DNA of 64,000 bases from Diogma glabrata (GCA_963693315.1 OY856188.1:146498962-146562961), one strand, 5' to 3'. Shown: positions 10,514-21,599, numbered from the stretch's first letter. The notes: generated by a model from the sequence alone, not told the origin. Numbers and translations: made by a program.

Positions 10514-11215
10514 ATACTTTTACAGATATTACAGATATTTTTTTACCGACTGGAAGTCACCGTTTAAAGTATAAATTTAAAAAATTGTAGGTAAAGTTTC
10601 AATTAAAACAAATAAAATAAATTTTTTAATAAAATTTATTTATTTATTTAATAAATTTTTTTTTATTTTTTTTTGGCGGAAAGAACTCAGAGAATATATT
10701 TTATATCTGACAGTTAATTATCGGAGGAAAAAATTAAACGATATATCTGATACAAATTTTATTTCATCGCTCCGATTTCTCCGATATAGAAAAAAACACA
10801 CTCATTATTAGTTTAATTAATTAATTACACACTATTGATATAACGATTAGTTTCGATTCGATTCGATCAAAATATTCAATCCCTTCAAAATACTGCGATA
10901 TTGACAGAAATAAACACAGCAGCCGAAACAACAACAGAAACACTAAATCAAATTCAATCTCAAATATTCAATCCTTTAAATAACCACCACCTGTAGGCGA
11001 CCACCGAAACTTATTTACTTTCAGTCCTAGTGACTGAAAACATTTTCAGTCACTACTTAGAAAAAGTTTCCCTTTCACATAGGTTTTACTATATATTAAA
11101 ATGACATTTTCGTAGCTTGAAGTAGAAAAAATATTTTATTATTAGATTAACGTTTTTGGTTTTGTTTTGTTTATGCTTACATTTTTGTGATAACTATTCT
11201 TGATAAAATTGGTTT

Positions 11216-12418
11216 TGTTTATCGTTTGTGATAAAATTAATTGACATACATTAAGTGACCTTTACAGTTTAACGTATAAATCCATCTTTTTATCTTTTGA
11301 CTGTTAGGTCCGGTTTGACGTAATATTCAACGAAGTGAAGTTAGAAGAAAAAAGTTTGACGTAAAATATCGTGATATTTATTATGATATTGCACGACCAA
11401 ACACTACCATAGAATGGAATAAAGTAATTTTTAAAGAAACGCTGTATCGTGCAAATAAAATCGTGTAAATAGAAGAAGTACTAGAATAGAAGAAGTAATA
11501 GAAGAAGTCTACAGGAAATTTCTATAATAAACCGTTGGAGTTTCAGAAGCTGTTGAAAGCATAGTTAAGAGTATTTTTTGCTGTATTGTTTTCCTTCCAG
11601 GCATGTCTTTAGTTTGTCTTGGTTAACCTAAACCACAACGCAACCTTGTTCTATAAATATTGATTTTTGTAAATAAAATACATTTTTATAATTTTAAGTT
11701 TTTATTGACTGTAAATAAATTAATAAATATAAATATATATTATTTCTTAAAGAACTAATTAAAACACTAATACAACAATTAATAATAATATTAAACAATT
11801 CAATATTTTATCAAATAATATGATCTGTAAAACTAAAATGGCATTAAATTAAACTAAAAGAATTACATATATAATTTTCTTAATTTAAAACATATCAACA
11901 TTTAATTGATTTGAATACTTACTTTTATAGAAAAATACTTAGAACTATTGTATATTTTCCTTATTAATTTTTAAAATAAATTTGACTTATTCAATATCAA
12001 ACATAAACTTTAACATGATTTAAATGAAATGGCTGACATATATTATAAAGTCGTAAAAAACATTGGTTCAAACCATATATTCTTGAAATTAGTTTTGATC
12101 TTTTTCAAATTATGCGATGGCACTGTAAGAGATATATGTCTATCTCGCTTCCTCTAATGCACTCTTATGAATGATAACAAACCAAAGACCTGTTACTATA
12201 GTAACAAAAAATCTAGTGGGATATACTGCACTATTATTAATCTTTAATATAAATAAAAGATAACACGTTTTAATATTTAATATTAATTATTATTATTATT
12301 CGTATGTTTTTTATTTATTTATAAAATTAGAAGAAGAATACTACAAATCAATATCAATGTCTATCTATAGAATATAGTATATATTAATTTATTTCTTATA
12401 ACAAAACATTTTTAGTAA
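11216..12418. other. Non-coding AT-rich stretch
   Basis: No gene recognised. A block near 11515-11570 (AAACCGTTGGAGTTTC) recurs inverted near 40050-40100, so part of this is dispersed repeat DNA. Confidence 0.5.
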
Positions 12419-12551
12419 AGACGTTCTAGAATCTAATTATTATACTTCGCGGAGTAATACAATTTCAATTTATTATAACACAAAAGTAATAGATTTACTC
12501 ATTTGATAAATATTTAAGGAAGTATCGCTACGTGTACACAAAAGATCGATG

Positions 12552-12761
12552 AATAATAATAAAATAATAAACGCCTTATTCTTGTTAAATTGAGTTTTAT
12601 TTCACTAAATACGTATTTCGAAAGCTATGCTTTCATCGACAGTAGTATCTAAAAACGTTTTTAGATACTACTGTCGATGAAAGCATAGCTTTCGAAATAC
12701 GTATTTAGTGAAATAAAACTCAATTTAACAAGAATAAGGCGTTTATTATTTTATTATTATT
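12552..12761. repeat. Perfect 210-bp palindrome inside the P element
   Basis: 12552-12656 and 12657-12761 are exact reverse complements with no spacer, centred on AAAAAC/GTTTTT. The arms contain ATACGTATTTCGAAAGC. It sits 52 bp inside the left end of the P-like element. Confidence 0.85.
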
Positions 12762-13022
12762 TAAATATCTTGTTACAGTTTAGAACTTTTAAATTAAAAT
12801 GTTTGATCGGTGAAGTAGTTTTTTTTATTGTATTCGTTAGGTTACCACTTACTGTCAATGTGATTTCATTTGCTTACGTCGTATTTCAAAACAAACTAAC
12901 GTCGTTTTTTCTGTATTTTGTTCTTAAAGTATTGAATTGTAATTCAATTTTATACAAATTAGTATTTAAACTGTTTTTTTCACAACAATTAATTGTGATT
13001 ATATAGTTATTTATTCATAAAA

Positions 13023-13099
13023 ATGGCGTGCTGCATCAAAACATGTAACAAAGTAGTCATAATTGCAAGGGATTTTGCTGCTAAAATTACATATATCAG
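13023..13099 (+). pseudogene. THAP-like first exon of a P transposase relic
   Basis: ATG at 13023 in the context AAAATGG reads MACCIKTCNKVVIIARDF and on to ITYIR, then a good donor CAG/GTAAGG at 13100. The spaced cysteines after the start (CC, then C) recall the beginning of the THAP DNA-binding domain found at the N-terminus of P transposases. A possible acceptor TGTAAG lies near 13216, followed by LPQRE, which resembles the next THAP block, but the frame soon closes. An ORF at 13228-13629 is not recognisable and runs out of the element. I infer a decayed or internally deleted transposase. Confidence 0.4.
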
Positions 13100-13668
13100 G
13101 TAAGGATATTTTGATAAAAAATGTTAAAAAAACAATTTAGTATATATTTTTAATATATTTACAATAAGTTTGTGTCACAGAATTAATTATTTTCTAATTT
13201 ATTTTTCAAATGTAAGGTTGCCACAACGTGAAAACAATTTTGTTAGCCACGCCCATTCACTGGGATTGTATAAAGTCATTGTTTGTTATGAAAAGTGTAT
13301 GTAAAAAATATGAATTTGAATATGATTTAAATTTTAAACGGATTTGGTCTAGAATTTTTAATAGTGAAATATATTGCTCCAACATATATAACCATAAGGA
13401 TTTTCAATTTAACTACGATGTTTATAAATTTTACTATACACAGTACCACCCTACAATTAAATACAAACACCCTCAAACGCACCAATACTATAATTTAGAT
13501 GCTTCACTCAAAAAGTCTAGTCACTCTTCCTTAGATATTTATTCAATGGATTTACTCTATAATAAAGGTAGGTTCACACCATCACATACCCCTATTCTAA
13601 GATTTTTTTTTTTATTATTTATTTACTAATTTATATACTAAGTTTATACCACCGATAGTTTAATGGGA

Positions 13669-14650
13669 CAGCGGTTCTTAAACTTTTTTGTATTGCGACC
13701 CCAAATTTTAAATGCCATATTTTGGCGACCCACCTATATTTTTTTTGACAAATAAACGTTATTAAAAAAAAAAAAAAACGTTTAATTAAACAACAAAAAC
13801 TATTTTATTTTCAGCTAATATAAAAATAAAAATTTATAACATTTTCTAGTTATAACAATATGAAAAGTAATAAAAAATAAAGATTAATAACCTTTTCTAG
13901 TTATATTATTAAGTACTAAAATAAATAAAACATTAAAATATTTTTTAATGTGATGGGTGTGCTTGCTTTTTAGAGCAAAGTAACGTTAATTGTGGCTCGA
14001 TTTCCGAAAGCGCTGGTCTCAATACATTTTTAATATTGCGCAATTGAGAGCGATATTTTGATTTAATATATATACAATAAGGATGAAAATGCATTTTCGC
14101 ACAAATATGTGGTGGAAAATGTCAAAATAATTTGAACTGTTTCTCCCTTTTAATTGACAACCAAAAAATTTTTCTGGTATTTGATTCTTAAATAGTGCTG
14201 TCAAAGTACTATGGCAGGATAGTTCAGCAAATTCTTCTTGAGCTTTTATGTCCATATGTTGTATATCTTTAAGTTTTATGTTAAAAGGCTGAATTATCCA
14301 ACGGTGTTGTGAAATATTGAATTATTGAATTATGAATATTGAATTATTGAACGATCCGACCACAAAATTGTATTGTGGATTGTGGAATGTTACACCAGAA
14401 CGGAACACAGAATGGAACAGCAAAAGAAAGTTAAAACATTACAAAATTTAAAAAATCATCCAATTCTAAAACCTTGAAAAAGTAATTCAAAAACCTTGCA
14501 AAGTTTGTTAATTTAAGACATATATTGTGAAAATTTATTTTTTTAATATTTATATTTTATATATTTTTTTAAATTGGGAATTTCTCACGACCCCATGAAA
14601 AAATCTAACGACCCCAGTTAGGGTCGCGATCCCGAGTTTAAGAAACGCTG
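13669..14650 (-). mobile_element. hAT transposon relic
   Basis: The ends are inverted repeats CAGCGGTTCTTAAAC and CAGCGTTTCTTAAAC (14 of 15), followed by GCGACCCC-type subterminal motifs typical of hAT elements. The flanks TAATGGGA and TAATAGAA are an 8-bp duplication with two differences, as expected for an old hAT insertion. Length 982 bp, too short for a full transposase, but a C-terminal remnant is readable on the minus strand. Confidence 0.8.
13944..14260 (-). pseudogene. hAT transposase C-terminal remnant
   Basis: One frame reads MDIKAQEEFAELSCHSTL and LFKNQIPEKFF, resembling the helper region before the hAT dimerisation domain. After a frameshift near 14060 the sequence continues as KSKYRSQLRNIKNVLRPALS, EIEPQLTLLCSK and KKQAHPSH. 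The terminal QAHPSH is highly characteristic of the ZBED/FAM200-like hAT family. At least one frameshift and loss of the catalytic core make it inactive. Confidence 0.75.
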
Positions 14651-14696
14651 TAATAGAATAATAGTTTTTTGCTATTAAACTATCGATACATTCAAA

Positions 14697-15524
14697 ACCA
14701 AACTATGCCGTCTTTCACGAATAGAGCGACATAAAAATTTCCCTATTAAAATAAACCACGAGGAATTGCATGAGGTTGAATCAGTTAGACTTCTTGGAGT
14801 GGATATTCAAAATAACTTGAAATGGAATAAACATGTGTTCAACCTCGCTAAATCTGCAATGCAAAAATTATGATTCTTGAGTCGATGTAAAAAATATTTC
14901 AATCCCGAGCAAATTTTGCTAATCTTCAAGTCCTTTATTCGTCCATGTATGGAGTACTGCTGTCATGTTTGGGGAGGTGCTTGTCAGTCAACAATAAAAT
15001 GTCTAGACTCTGTACAGAGAAAAGCAATACGGTTGATTGGTAATACCGAACTAACGGACCAGCTTGATTCACTCCAGCACAAAAGAAATGTGGCTGAATT
15101 GTCAATCTACTATAAATATAACTTTAGCGAATTCTCCTCTAAGGAAATTCAAAATATCCTTCCATCGTGTGCGCAGTATAATCGACAAACAAGAGCTGCC
15201 GAGATATCCCATCCATTTGTTGTACAAATACCTCGTTGTAGAACTGTGTCCTTTCAGAACGACTATTTTAATAGAGTGGCCAAATTGTGGAACTCAATGC
15301 CTCCTTCGTATTTCTCGATGAATTTTCCCCTCAGGCATTTAAAGAAAATGTCCATAATCATTTAAAACAATTAGTATAGTTATCTCTTTATCCCCATTCC
15401 TTCCATTTTCCTCATCTCCTTCCTTTATAGTTGACATGGTATCTTCGGATATTCAAAGAGTCTAAATAATGAATATTTCATTTTAGTGTGCTAAACATGT
15501 CTAACTAATTAATAAAAAAAAAAA
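14697..15524 (+). pseudogene. LINE family B, 5'-truncated 3' fragment
   Basis: The 3' end of a non-LTR retrotransposon. Reading frame from about 14697 (ESVRLLGVDIQNNLKWN) meets an in-frame TGA at about 14871 and continues as CKKYFNPEQILLIFKSF, IRPCMEYCCHVWGG and LDSVQRKAIRLIG to 15365. This is the conserved region downstream of the reverse transcriptase in Jockey/CR1-like LINEs. The 3' UTR has ATGGTATCTTCGGATATTC and ends in a poly-A at 15513-15524. A related copy is at 35500-36131. Confidence 0.8.
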
Positions 15525-15842
15525 CATTGGGTGTTTATACCACAAAATAGTATTATTCTATCACGTGGTATAAACGCTCAGAATAATCTTGACAGATAGA
15601 ATACAGCAACCGTATTTCAAATTTGAATATAAAATTTTATCAATCGAAAAGTATGTCAACAAAAAATTATAAAACTCATATTAATTTAAAATTAAAAGTA
15701 AATTTTGAGTGATTTTGATATTGCACATTTTTAAATCGCATGAAATTTTGTTTTGCATTTTACGTTTCAACGGTTGCAATTTTTTTGAATTTACTATTAT
15801 ACTATCGATCAAAAGCAAAATATCAAATAAATACCTGTCAAA

Positions 15843-16301
15843 TGTCGTTTTCTTTTTGCCAGAGCAAAAGATTTTTCTTTAACAAAACGAATATGAAAAA
15901 ATTTGATCTAATTTTGTAGTTGTGTTTGTGAACTCTCATTTAATGTTTTTGTTAATTAATAGTATTTAATTAAATAATTTTTTATTAATTTTGAATTTAA
16001 AACACGATTTAAACAAAACATTTATTTAAACAAATAACTATTTCACTTTAAAAAAATAATAATAAATAAATGGCGTCTTATTTGTTTACTAATTTTACAG
16101 ATTTGTAAATGTATTTGTTTAAATTTATTGTATTTGCAACTTGATCTACCAAAAAATCTAGATTCAGAAAAAATATTTTCAGATCAAAAAAGAGCAATTT
16201 TTTGTACAAAAAGAATACGAAATGCAAAAAAAAGTGATCTGACAGCTGCTTTTTTTGCTTTTAGATCACTTTTTTTGTCAAAAAGAAAACGACAAAAGTA
16301 A
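15843..16301. mobile_element. MITE with TGTCGTTTTCTTTTTG ends
   Basis: The ends TGTCGTTTTCTTTTTG (15843) and CAAAAAGAAAACGACA (to about 16301) are perfect inverted repeats of 16 bp, with partly matching subterminal AGATCA-rich sequence. Non-coding, about 460 bp. Similar words occur at 29320-29400. Confidence 0.55.
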
Positions 16302-16548
16302 AAAGGTATTATTCTATCCGTTTACACCGTAATAGTTTAATAGCTATTTGCTATTATTCTATTATACTACCATGATGTGAACTTAGTGATAATTATATAA
16401 AATAATATTCAATGAATTCACATCAATTTTATTTTGTAAACTACTACTTAATAATAACATTAACATACTTAATAATAACATTAACAATTCAATAAGTAAT
16501 CTTAGTGTTTTTTTTAATTATTTAAAACAAAAAACAAAATATTTTTTT
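16302..16548. other. Non-coding spacer
   Basis: Contains TATTATTCTATT and TAGCTATTTGCTATT words shared in inverse orientation with 13640-14700, suggesting the right arm of an older TIR element. No gene seen and no clear 3' LTR of Gypsy-2 here. Confidence 0.4.
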
Positions 16549-17779
16549 TTACAACTCTTCTATTAATCTTTTTCTACATTTTATTGTACGTTTAGGTCTC
16601 TCATAACCTTCCACAGGTTTATCCCTATCCGTTACAATATTTTCCTTTCCATTTGTTATATATATTTTATCATTTTTAATATTTTCACCATTATCGTTTA
16701 CATTATTTTCTTCTACGTTTTCATTATAACTAAAACTAGAATTAATTTCAGAATCAACCATCTCCACTTTATTTTCATCTGAATTTATTAAATTACTTTG
16801 TTCGTTTGGCCTACATCTTGGAATCCAAGTATCATTCCCATTCTGCATTTGTATTTCATTATTTTGACTAACCGTTTCCATAGGCCAAACTAAATTATTT
16901 TTTGTCTGAAAATCTTTAGACCAAATCAACTGATCTATATGTCGTTTATTTATAATACCCGTTTCCATATCTTTACACAAATAAACAGACTTCCCTAACA
17001 TATCGCAAATTATGCCTCTTTTCCAACTTTTTTTTTTATTTCTATAGTCTCTATAGTAAACCTCATCATTTATGTCTAATTGTGATCTATTTATATTACC
17101 GTTATAATTTCTCATCTGGCTATCTACGCCGTCTTTGACTGACATTTTTAAACGATTAAAACGAATAGATACTTCATCTTTATATATCATTTCCGATGGT
17201 TTTCTACCAGTCGTACAATGTGGTGCATTTCTATATACATACAAATAAATATCTTTGTAATTAATTGTGTATGTAAAGTTAATTTGTTATTTTCCCTAAC
17301 TAACTGTTTTATGGAAGCTTTGAAAGATTTTACAGAATTTTCCGCCACTCCATTGCTCGCTGGATGAAATGGGGGTGAAGTTATGTGAACTATTCCAGTA
17401 GGTTTACAAAACTCTTCAAACTCACCAGAAATAAAACTTGCACCATTGTCACTGACAATAGTTTTTAGTAAACCAAACCTATAGCAATAACTTCACGTAA
17501 CTTTCCCAATGTATTCGTGGTATCAGCTCTTGGAACTTCGAATACTTCGGGCCATTTACTATAGGAATCGGTAATAATTAAAAACATTTTACCCTCAAAC
17601 GGACCCGCATAATCTATATGGATTCTTTCAAACGGTCTCGAAGCCATAGGCCATTTAGTTAATTTCGACCTTGCTTGCTCTGGTCTACCTTCAACACATA
17701 ACTCACATATATTAGAAAGTTCTTCGATTTCTCTAACCAATGATGGCCACCAGAAATATGATCTAGCAGCTACCCTCAT
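16549..17779 (-). pseudogene. Gypsy-2 integrase and C-terminal tail
   Basis: From 17779: RSYFWWPSLVREIE, then CELC (zinc finger), FERIHIDYAGPF (first Asp), and ITDSYSKWPEVFEV. After a frameshift near 17465, SDNGASF (second Asp) and HPASNGVAENSVK (Glu) follow. After another near 17244, a C-terminal domain (DEVYYRDYRNKKKSWKRG) and an acidic, Asn-rich tail end at 16549. Upstream, about 17990-17780, PYCRRRNELSIGNGVIMWG is interrupted by an in-frame stop. Two frameshifts and stops make the enzyme non-functional, although the DDE residues remain. Confidence 0.8.
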
Positions 17780-17999
17780 TTTGGTAGAACCTAAATGTGT
17801 CGAGTGTAACTCTTTTGATAAATTTTTCCTAAGTTTAAACAGTATAATCGACCTTTATCCCCACATTATAACTCCATTTCCAATTGAAAGCTCATTTCTT
17901 CTACGACAATATGGAACCATTTCAGTTTCTACTCTTGCAGACCGTCCATTTCTTAAATAAACCACAATTTTTCCTGCCAAATTACGCAGGAACAAAAAA

Positions 18000-19835
18000 T
18001 TCCCTTTTCAAGATATAAACCTTTATACAATACTTATGTAAGGTTTATACGGTTTCAAAAAGCGCCAGCTATACAGCAATCACCTAGGAGAACGGAATTA
18101 TTCAATGTCTCTAAAGGTTTATACGACGTTTTATCTTGAAGCAGGGAAAAGGCTTATACAGCAAAAACATATGTTTTATAGGATCCATATATTTTAACTT
18201 TATACAGGAAGTTTAAATAGCAAGATTTGTTTTTTTCCTATATAAAGGTAGTTTAAGAGTGATTATGGTAAAAACGAAATGAAAAAAAAATATTTTTACT
18301 ATGCGGTTTTTTAATTTTTATTCTTTTTTTTCTCCGTTTGGTTTCTGTAATTATTTCAAGCATATTATATCTGTGATGATTTTCTATTAATATTAATATT
18401 TCAAATTTATTTTAGTTTCATAAACTTACATTTTTTTTTAATCACCAGCCGGGCATCTAACTCGGGACCTCTGCGTTACTAGCCATGCACGCTGTACCAT
18501 CGTCTATTCTGGAATATGTCTTATATACGATTGAAAGCTATAATACACTACTTTCTTAAATTTTACCTCTATAAAAGCCGTATAAGGCAAAACGTTTCTG
18601 CGACGTGTGAAAAAACATATTTCGACTTTTTTATTACCTTTGATAAATGCACGTGCAGGTGAATCACAGATGAGGCATCGTAGCTTTACTGTAATATTGT
18701 GGTGGTTGATAATAATGATAACAGAATCATATGAATCCTCATTGTTTCATTCAAGATTTTTATGAATTTTTAGATTTTATAAATGAATAAATCATTTTAA
18801 ACGTTGTTTACTATTTGTATTTTAATTTTAAGTTTAACGCTAATATTTACAATTTAATAAATTAATATACATATGAAAATTAAATCAACCAACCAATCAA
18901 TCAAGTTAATTTCTGTTTTCAATCTGTAATATTATTCAATACTATTTATACTTCACTAACACCAAATTTTATTTTTCCTCCTTAGACCCTCTTTAAAACA
19001 CCTTATAGAGGAAACAATTTTATTGATGATTTTTGTTTGTTAGTAACAGTCGTACACAAGGGTTACGCAAGGTTTTTTAAAAAAAAGCTAGAACAACAAC
19101 AAAACCTCTATAACACTTTTGATAAGTTGTTGTATAATCATTTGTAGCACAAATAATAGCATTATTTTCATTCATAAATTTTTCCTTTATTAATGTCGTA
19201 TAATTTGCGTAAGGTATATATAAGCTATATAATTTTTCCAATGCTTGCCTATATAAATGCCTTATAATTATTCCTATATAAGCTTCTATGCAACTATTTT
19301 ACACAGTCAAGTCATAGGTCGTTCCTACAGATGCTGTAAAGAAGCCATAAAATTGTTGGAGTGAAGCGTAGCGTAGCTCCATTCTTCCCCAATTCGGACT
19401 TTCGATTGACGACATACTCCTCCCAAACTATCAAAGATATCAAAATGAAATTTTGCATGTAAGACGACATCTAGCCATAGATGGTTTACAAAAAAAATAT
19501 TGAAAATTAGACATACCACGGAGGAATAATCACCGAAAAACGGTTCCCATAGACTTTCAATGGGAAAATTGGGAAAATTGCTTGGTTCGCTCCTTTTTAT
19601 CAATTGTATTTTGCATTGGTTACCTACTATAGGACTATATAAATGCCTTAAAATTTCAACTATATCAGAATTTATGCAGCAAGCTATATGGCTATTCAAC
19701 CATATAGGAATGATACCGTATAATAGGCATATAATATTTCTGTGAAAACATTTTCTCAGCTATTTACATAGGAAAATTGATGAATAAAGAAAAAAACTGT
19801 ATAAATTTGCTATACAGCCTTTATATGGTATCTTT
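18000..19835. mobile_element. Unclassified insertion in Gypsy-2
   Basis: This block separates RNase H from integrase in Gypsy-2, so it must be inserted. It is rich in related words such as CTATACAGCCT, CTATATAAATGCCTTA and CCTATATAAGC, scattered in both orientations. It contains a tRNA-like segment (18443-18503). A 124-codon minus ORF at 19325-19699 has no recognisable domain. No clear terminal repeats or target duplication were found. Confidence 0.5.
18431..18503 (-). ncRNA. tRNA-Thr-like retrosequence (SINE head)
   Basis: On the minus strand TGGTACAGCG fits the pol III A box. CTAGTAA matches the anticodon loop of tRNA-Thr(AGT). GTTAGATGC is one mismatch from the B box. An A run (TTAAAAAAAAATG) follows directly, as in a retroposed tRNA or short SINE. 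The anticodon and acceptor stems do not pair well, so it is not a working tRNA gene. Confidence 0.45.
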
Positions 19836-20116
19836 ACGGGTTCTGGCCATATATGCTCAAATTTGGCAGGCGTTTGTGCTTATTGGGCTTAACATACTTT
19901 AAAGTATAATTGAACCCAAAAAGAAATAATGCCCATCGTTGCAACGTTCCTGCTGCCATATGGGGAATTCCTTTATTCTGACTGACTAAACTCTCCAATG
20001 GTTTATGATCGCATCTAATAGTAAACTTGTTTCCCATTAAATACTGACTTAACTTTGTGACTGCCCAGTATATTACCAATGCTTCTTTATGAATTACCGC
20101 CTAATTCCTCTCACAT
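19834..20116 (-). pseudogene. Gypsy-2 RNase H fragment
   Basis: Reads KCERN-stop-AVIHKEALVIYWAVTKLS, then RCDHKPLESLV and AAGTLQRWALFL, the RNase H connection of gypsy Pol. A TAG lies at about 20102. A duplicated TTGTTATATT at 20117-20136 shifts the frame against the RT part. It ends into the insertion at 19835. Confidence 0.75.
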
Positions 20117-21037
20117 TTAGACAATATAACAAATATAACAAATTGGTTTCTCCACGCCATCTTCCATGACATGTAATAATACCGCACCTATACCATAGTT
20201 TGATGCATCACATTCTAATATTATAGGACGTTCTGGACTGAAATGTACTAATACTTTATCTAACACCAATTCTTTTTTAGCATTCATAAAAGCTTTTTCA
20301 CATTCTTTGGTCCATATGAATCTTTCGTTTTTACCAACCAATTTATATAACGAGGCTAGCATTGTAGATATATTTTGAACAAACTTCCCATAATAGTTTA
20401 CCATACCTGCAAATGCCCTAACTTCTGTAACGTTATTAGGTCTCGGTGCCTCTACTACTGCCGCTATTTTCGAGTCACAGTTTTTTAACCTGCCTTTATT
20501 AACTACATGTCCTAGATATTCAATTTCCTCTTTGAAAAATTCACATTTCGCTATATTTAATTTAAACCCATTCTCTTTTAAAACTTTCAATACAAAGTTT
20601 AAATTTGTAATATGTTCTTCTAAGGTCTGACCTGTTAGCACAATGTCATCTAATAGATTGACCGTTTTTTTATACCCTTGTAATACCTTCTCAATTTCTC
20701 TTTGAAAGATAGCGCAAGCTGGCTTCGTTCCAAAAGGTAACCTATTCATTCTATAAATCCCTTTATGAGTACTCCACGCTAAACGGTTTCCTGTTTCCTC
20801 ATCTACTTCTAACTGGTTATAGGCAGCTACTAAATCTAATTTCGTAAAAAGCTGTCCTCCATGTAATTCCCTAAATATTTTCTCAATTTTTGGAAACGGA
20901 TACTGGACATCTTCCAGATCCTTATTTAAGGTGCTTTTGTAATCGGCGCATACCCTAATTTTCCCGTTTTCTTTTAATACCGCGACCAAAGGCGTACCCC
21001 ATTCTGAATTATCGATCTTAGAAATGACACCGTCCAT
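20117..21037 (-). pseudogene. Gypsy-2 reverse transcriptase
   Basis: 306 codons open. Motifs: GVISKIDNSEWGTPLVAVLK, ADYKSTLN (usually R), YPFPKIEKIF, FTKLDLVAAYNQLEV, NRLPFGTKPACAIFQ, catalytic LLDD in VNLLDDIVLTG (usually FLDD or YLDD), then AFAGMVNYYGKFV and ILECDASNYGIGAVL (start of RNase H). The two catalytic Asp residues are present. It is separated from the protease frame by a frameshift near 21043. Confidence 0.85.
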
Positions 21038-21048
21038 TTCTAATCGAT

Positions 21049-21561
21049 CTAATTCCTTTTCGTCATCTTCCCGAAATGCAAATGGCTCCTTGGTTTACAA
21101 AATTTAAGCCTAGCGTTTTCTTTGAAATTCAAATATACTTTTACTTTATTGTACTTCCCTAAAATACCATCAAATAATTCTTTGTTTTCATTTATAATTT
21201 GATCTGTTATTTCTGACAAATTTATTGTACTATTTCTCAAGTAATAATTCTGATCACACTCTTCTTTACAATTTACATTAATTCCCAAAATTTTGATTAA
21301 ATCTCTACCTATTAACATTCGCTTCCCCCCTTCAACCACTAAAGTCGGGTGTTGCACGATTTTATTTAAATATTCGACACATATTTCTGTCTCCTCCAAT
21401 GGAACAATTAAACCTCCATTGTAGGTTCTTAAACGAATATCGGTAGGATTTAACCTATTCTCATTTAAAATATTTTTAAAAATATTATTAGGAATTATTG
21501 AAGTTCCGACACCAGTATCAAGTTCTGCTTTTATTAAAATATTATTTATTTTGACATTCAC
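21049..21561 (-). pseudogene. Gypsy-2 protease and linker
   Basis: 170 codons: KAELDTGVGTSIIP is the aspartic protease motif, with Val where Ala is usual. The flap region GGKRMLIGRDLIKILGI follows. The rest is the linker to RT. No good ATG; it would be translated as part of Gag-Pol. Confidence 0.75.
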
Positions 21562-21599
21562 ATAAAAAGGATTGTCAACCTCTGATAATTAAATTACTA

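Larger units (their letters stand above)
9625..11215. mobile_element. Large element with inverted arms of about 100 bp, unclassified
   Basis: The left arm (about 9625-9721, CTACAAAACC...AGTGTCAT) is the imperfect complement of the right arm (about 11101-11215, ATGACATTTTCGTAG...GGTTTTG). Both share GTTATCACAAAAATGTA and the CATAAACAAAACAAAA block. The 1.6-kb interior is non-coding and includes the palindromes at 10022-10285 and 10387-10513. The exact ends and target duplication were not resolved. Confidence 0.5.
12500..13548 (+). mobile_element. P-superfamily DNA transposon, short derivative
   Basis: Length 1049 bp. The ends are inverted repeats CATTTGATAAATATTTAAGGAAG (given as CATTTGATAAAT then ATTTAAGGAAG) and CATTGAATAAAT then ATCTAAGGAAG, matching at 20 of 23 positions. 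The flanks are a perfect 8-bp duplication GATTTACT (12492-12499, 13549-13556). Eight-base duplications, a CAT start and a TAAGG motif about 16-20 bases in match the known P-element pattern. The interior encodes no full transposase, only a THAP-like first exon (13023-13099), and contains a perfect palindrome (12552-12761). A related empty site exists at 28905-28912. Confidence 0.7.
12419..13590 (-). repeat. LTR-like fragment split by the P element
   Basis: 12419-12499 joined to 13549-13590 matches 28831-28944. On the minus strand the joined unit starts TGTGATGGTGTGAACC, an LTR-like start. The copy at 28831-28944 lies upstream of a gypsy gag and is probably part of its 5' LTR. The copy here may be a solo LTR or the displaced 3' LTR of Gypsy-2. 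Confidence 0.5.

Noticed and set aside
13228..13629. 133-codon plus ORF
   Set aside because: Runs through the right end and target duplicate of the P-like element into flanking repeat; no recognisable domain.
18443..18503. Functional tRNA gene
   Set aside because: Stems do not pair adequately, the B box is mutated and an A tail follows.
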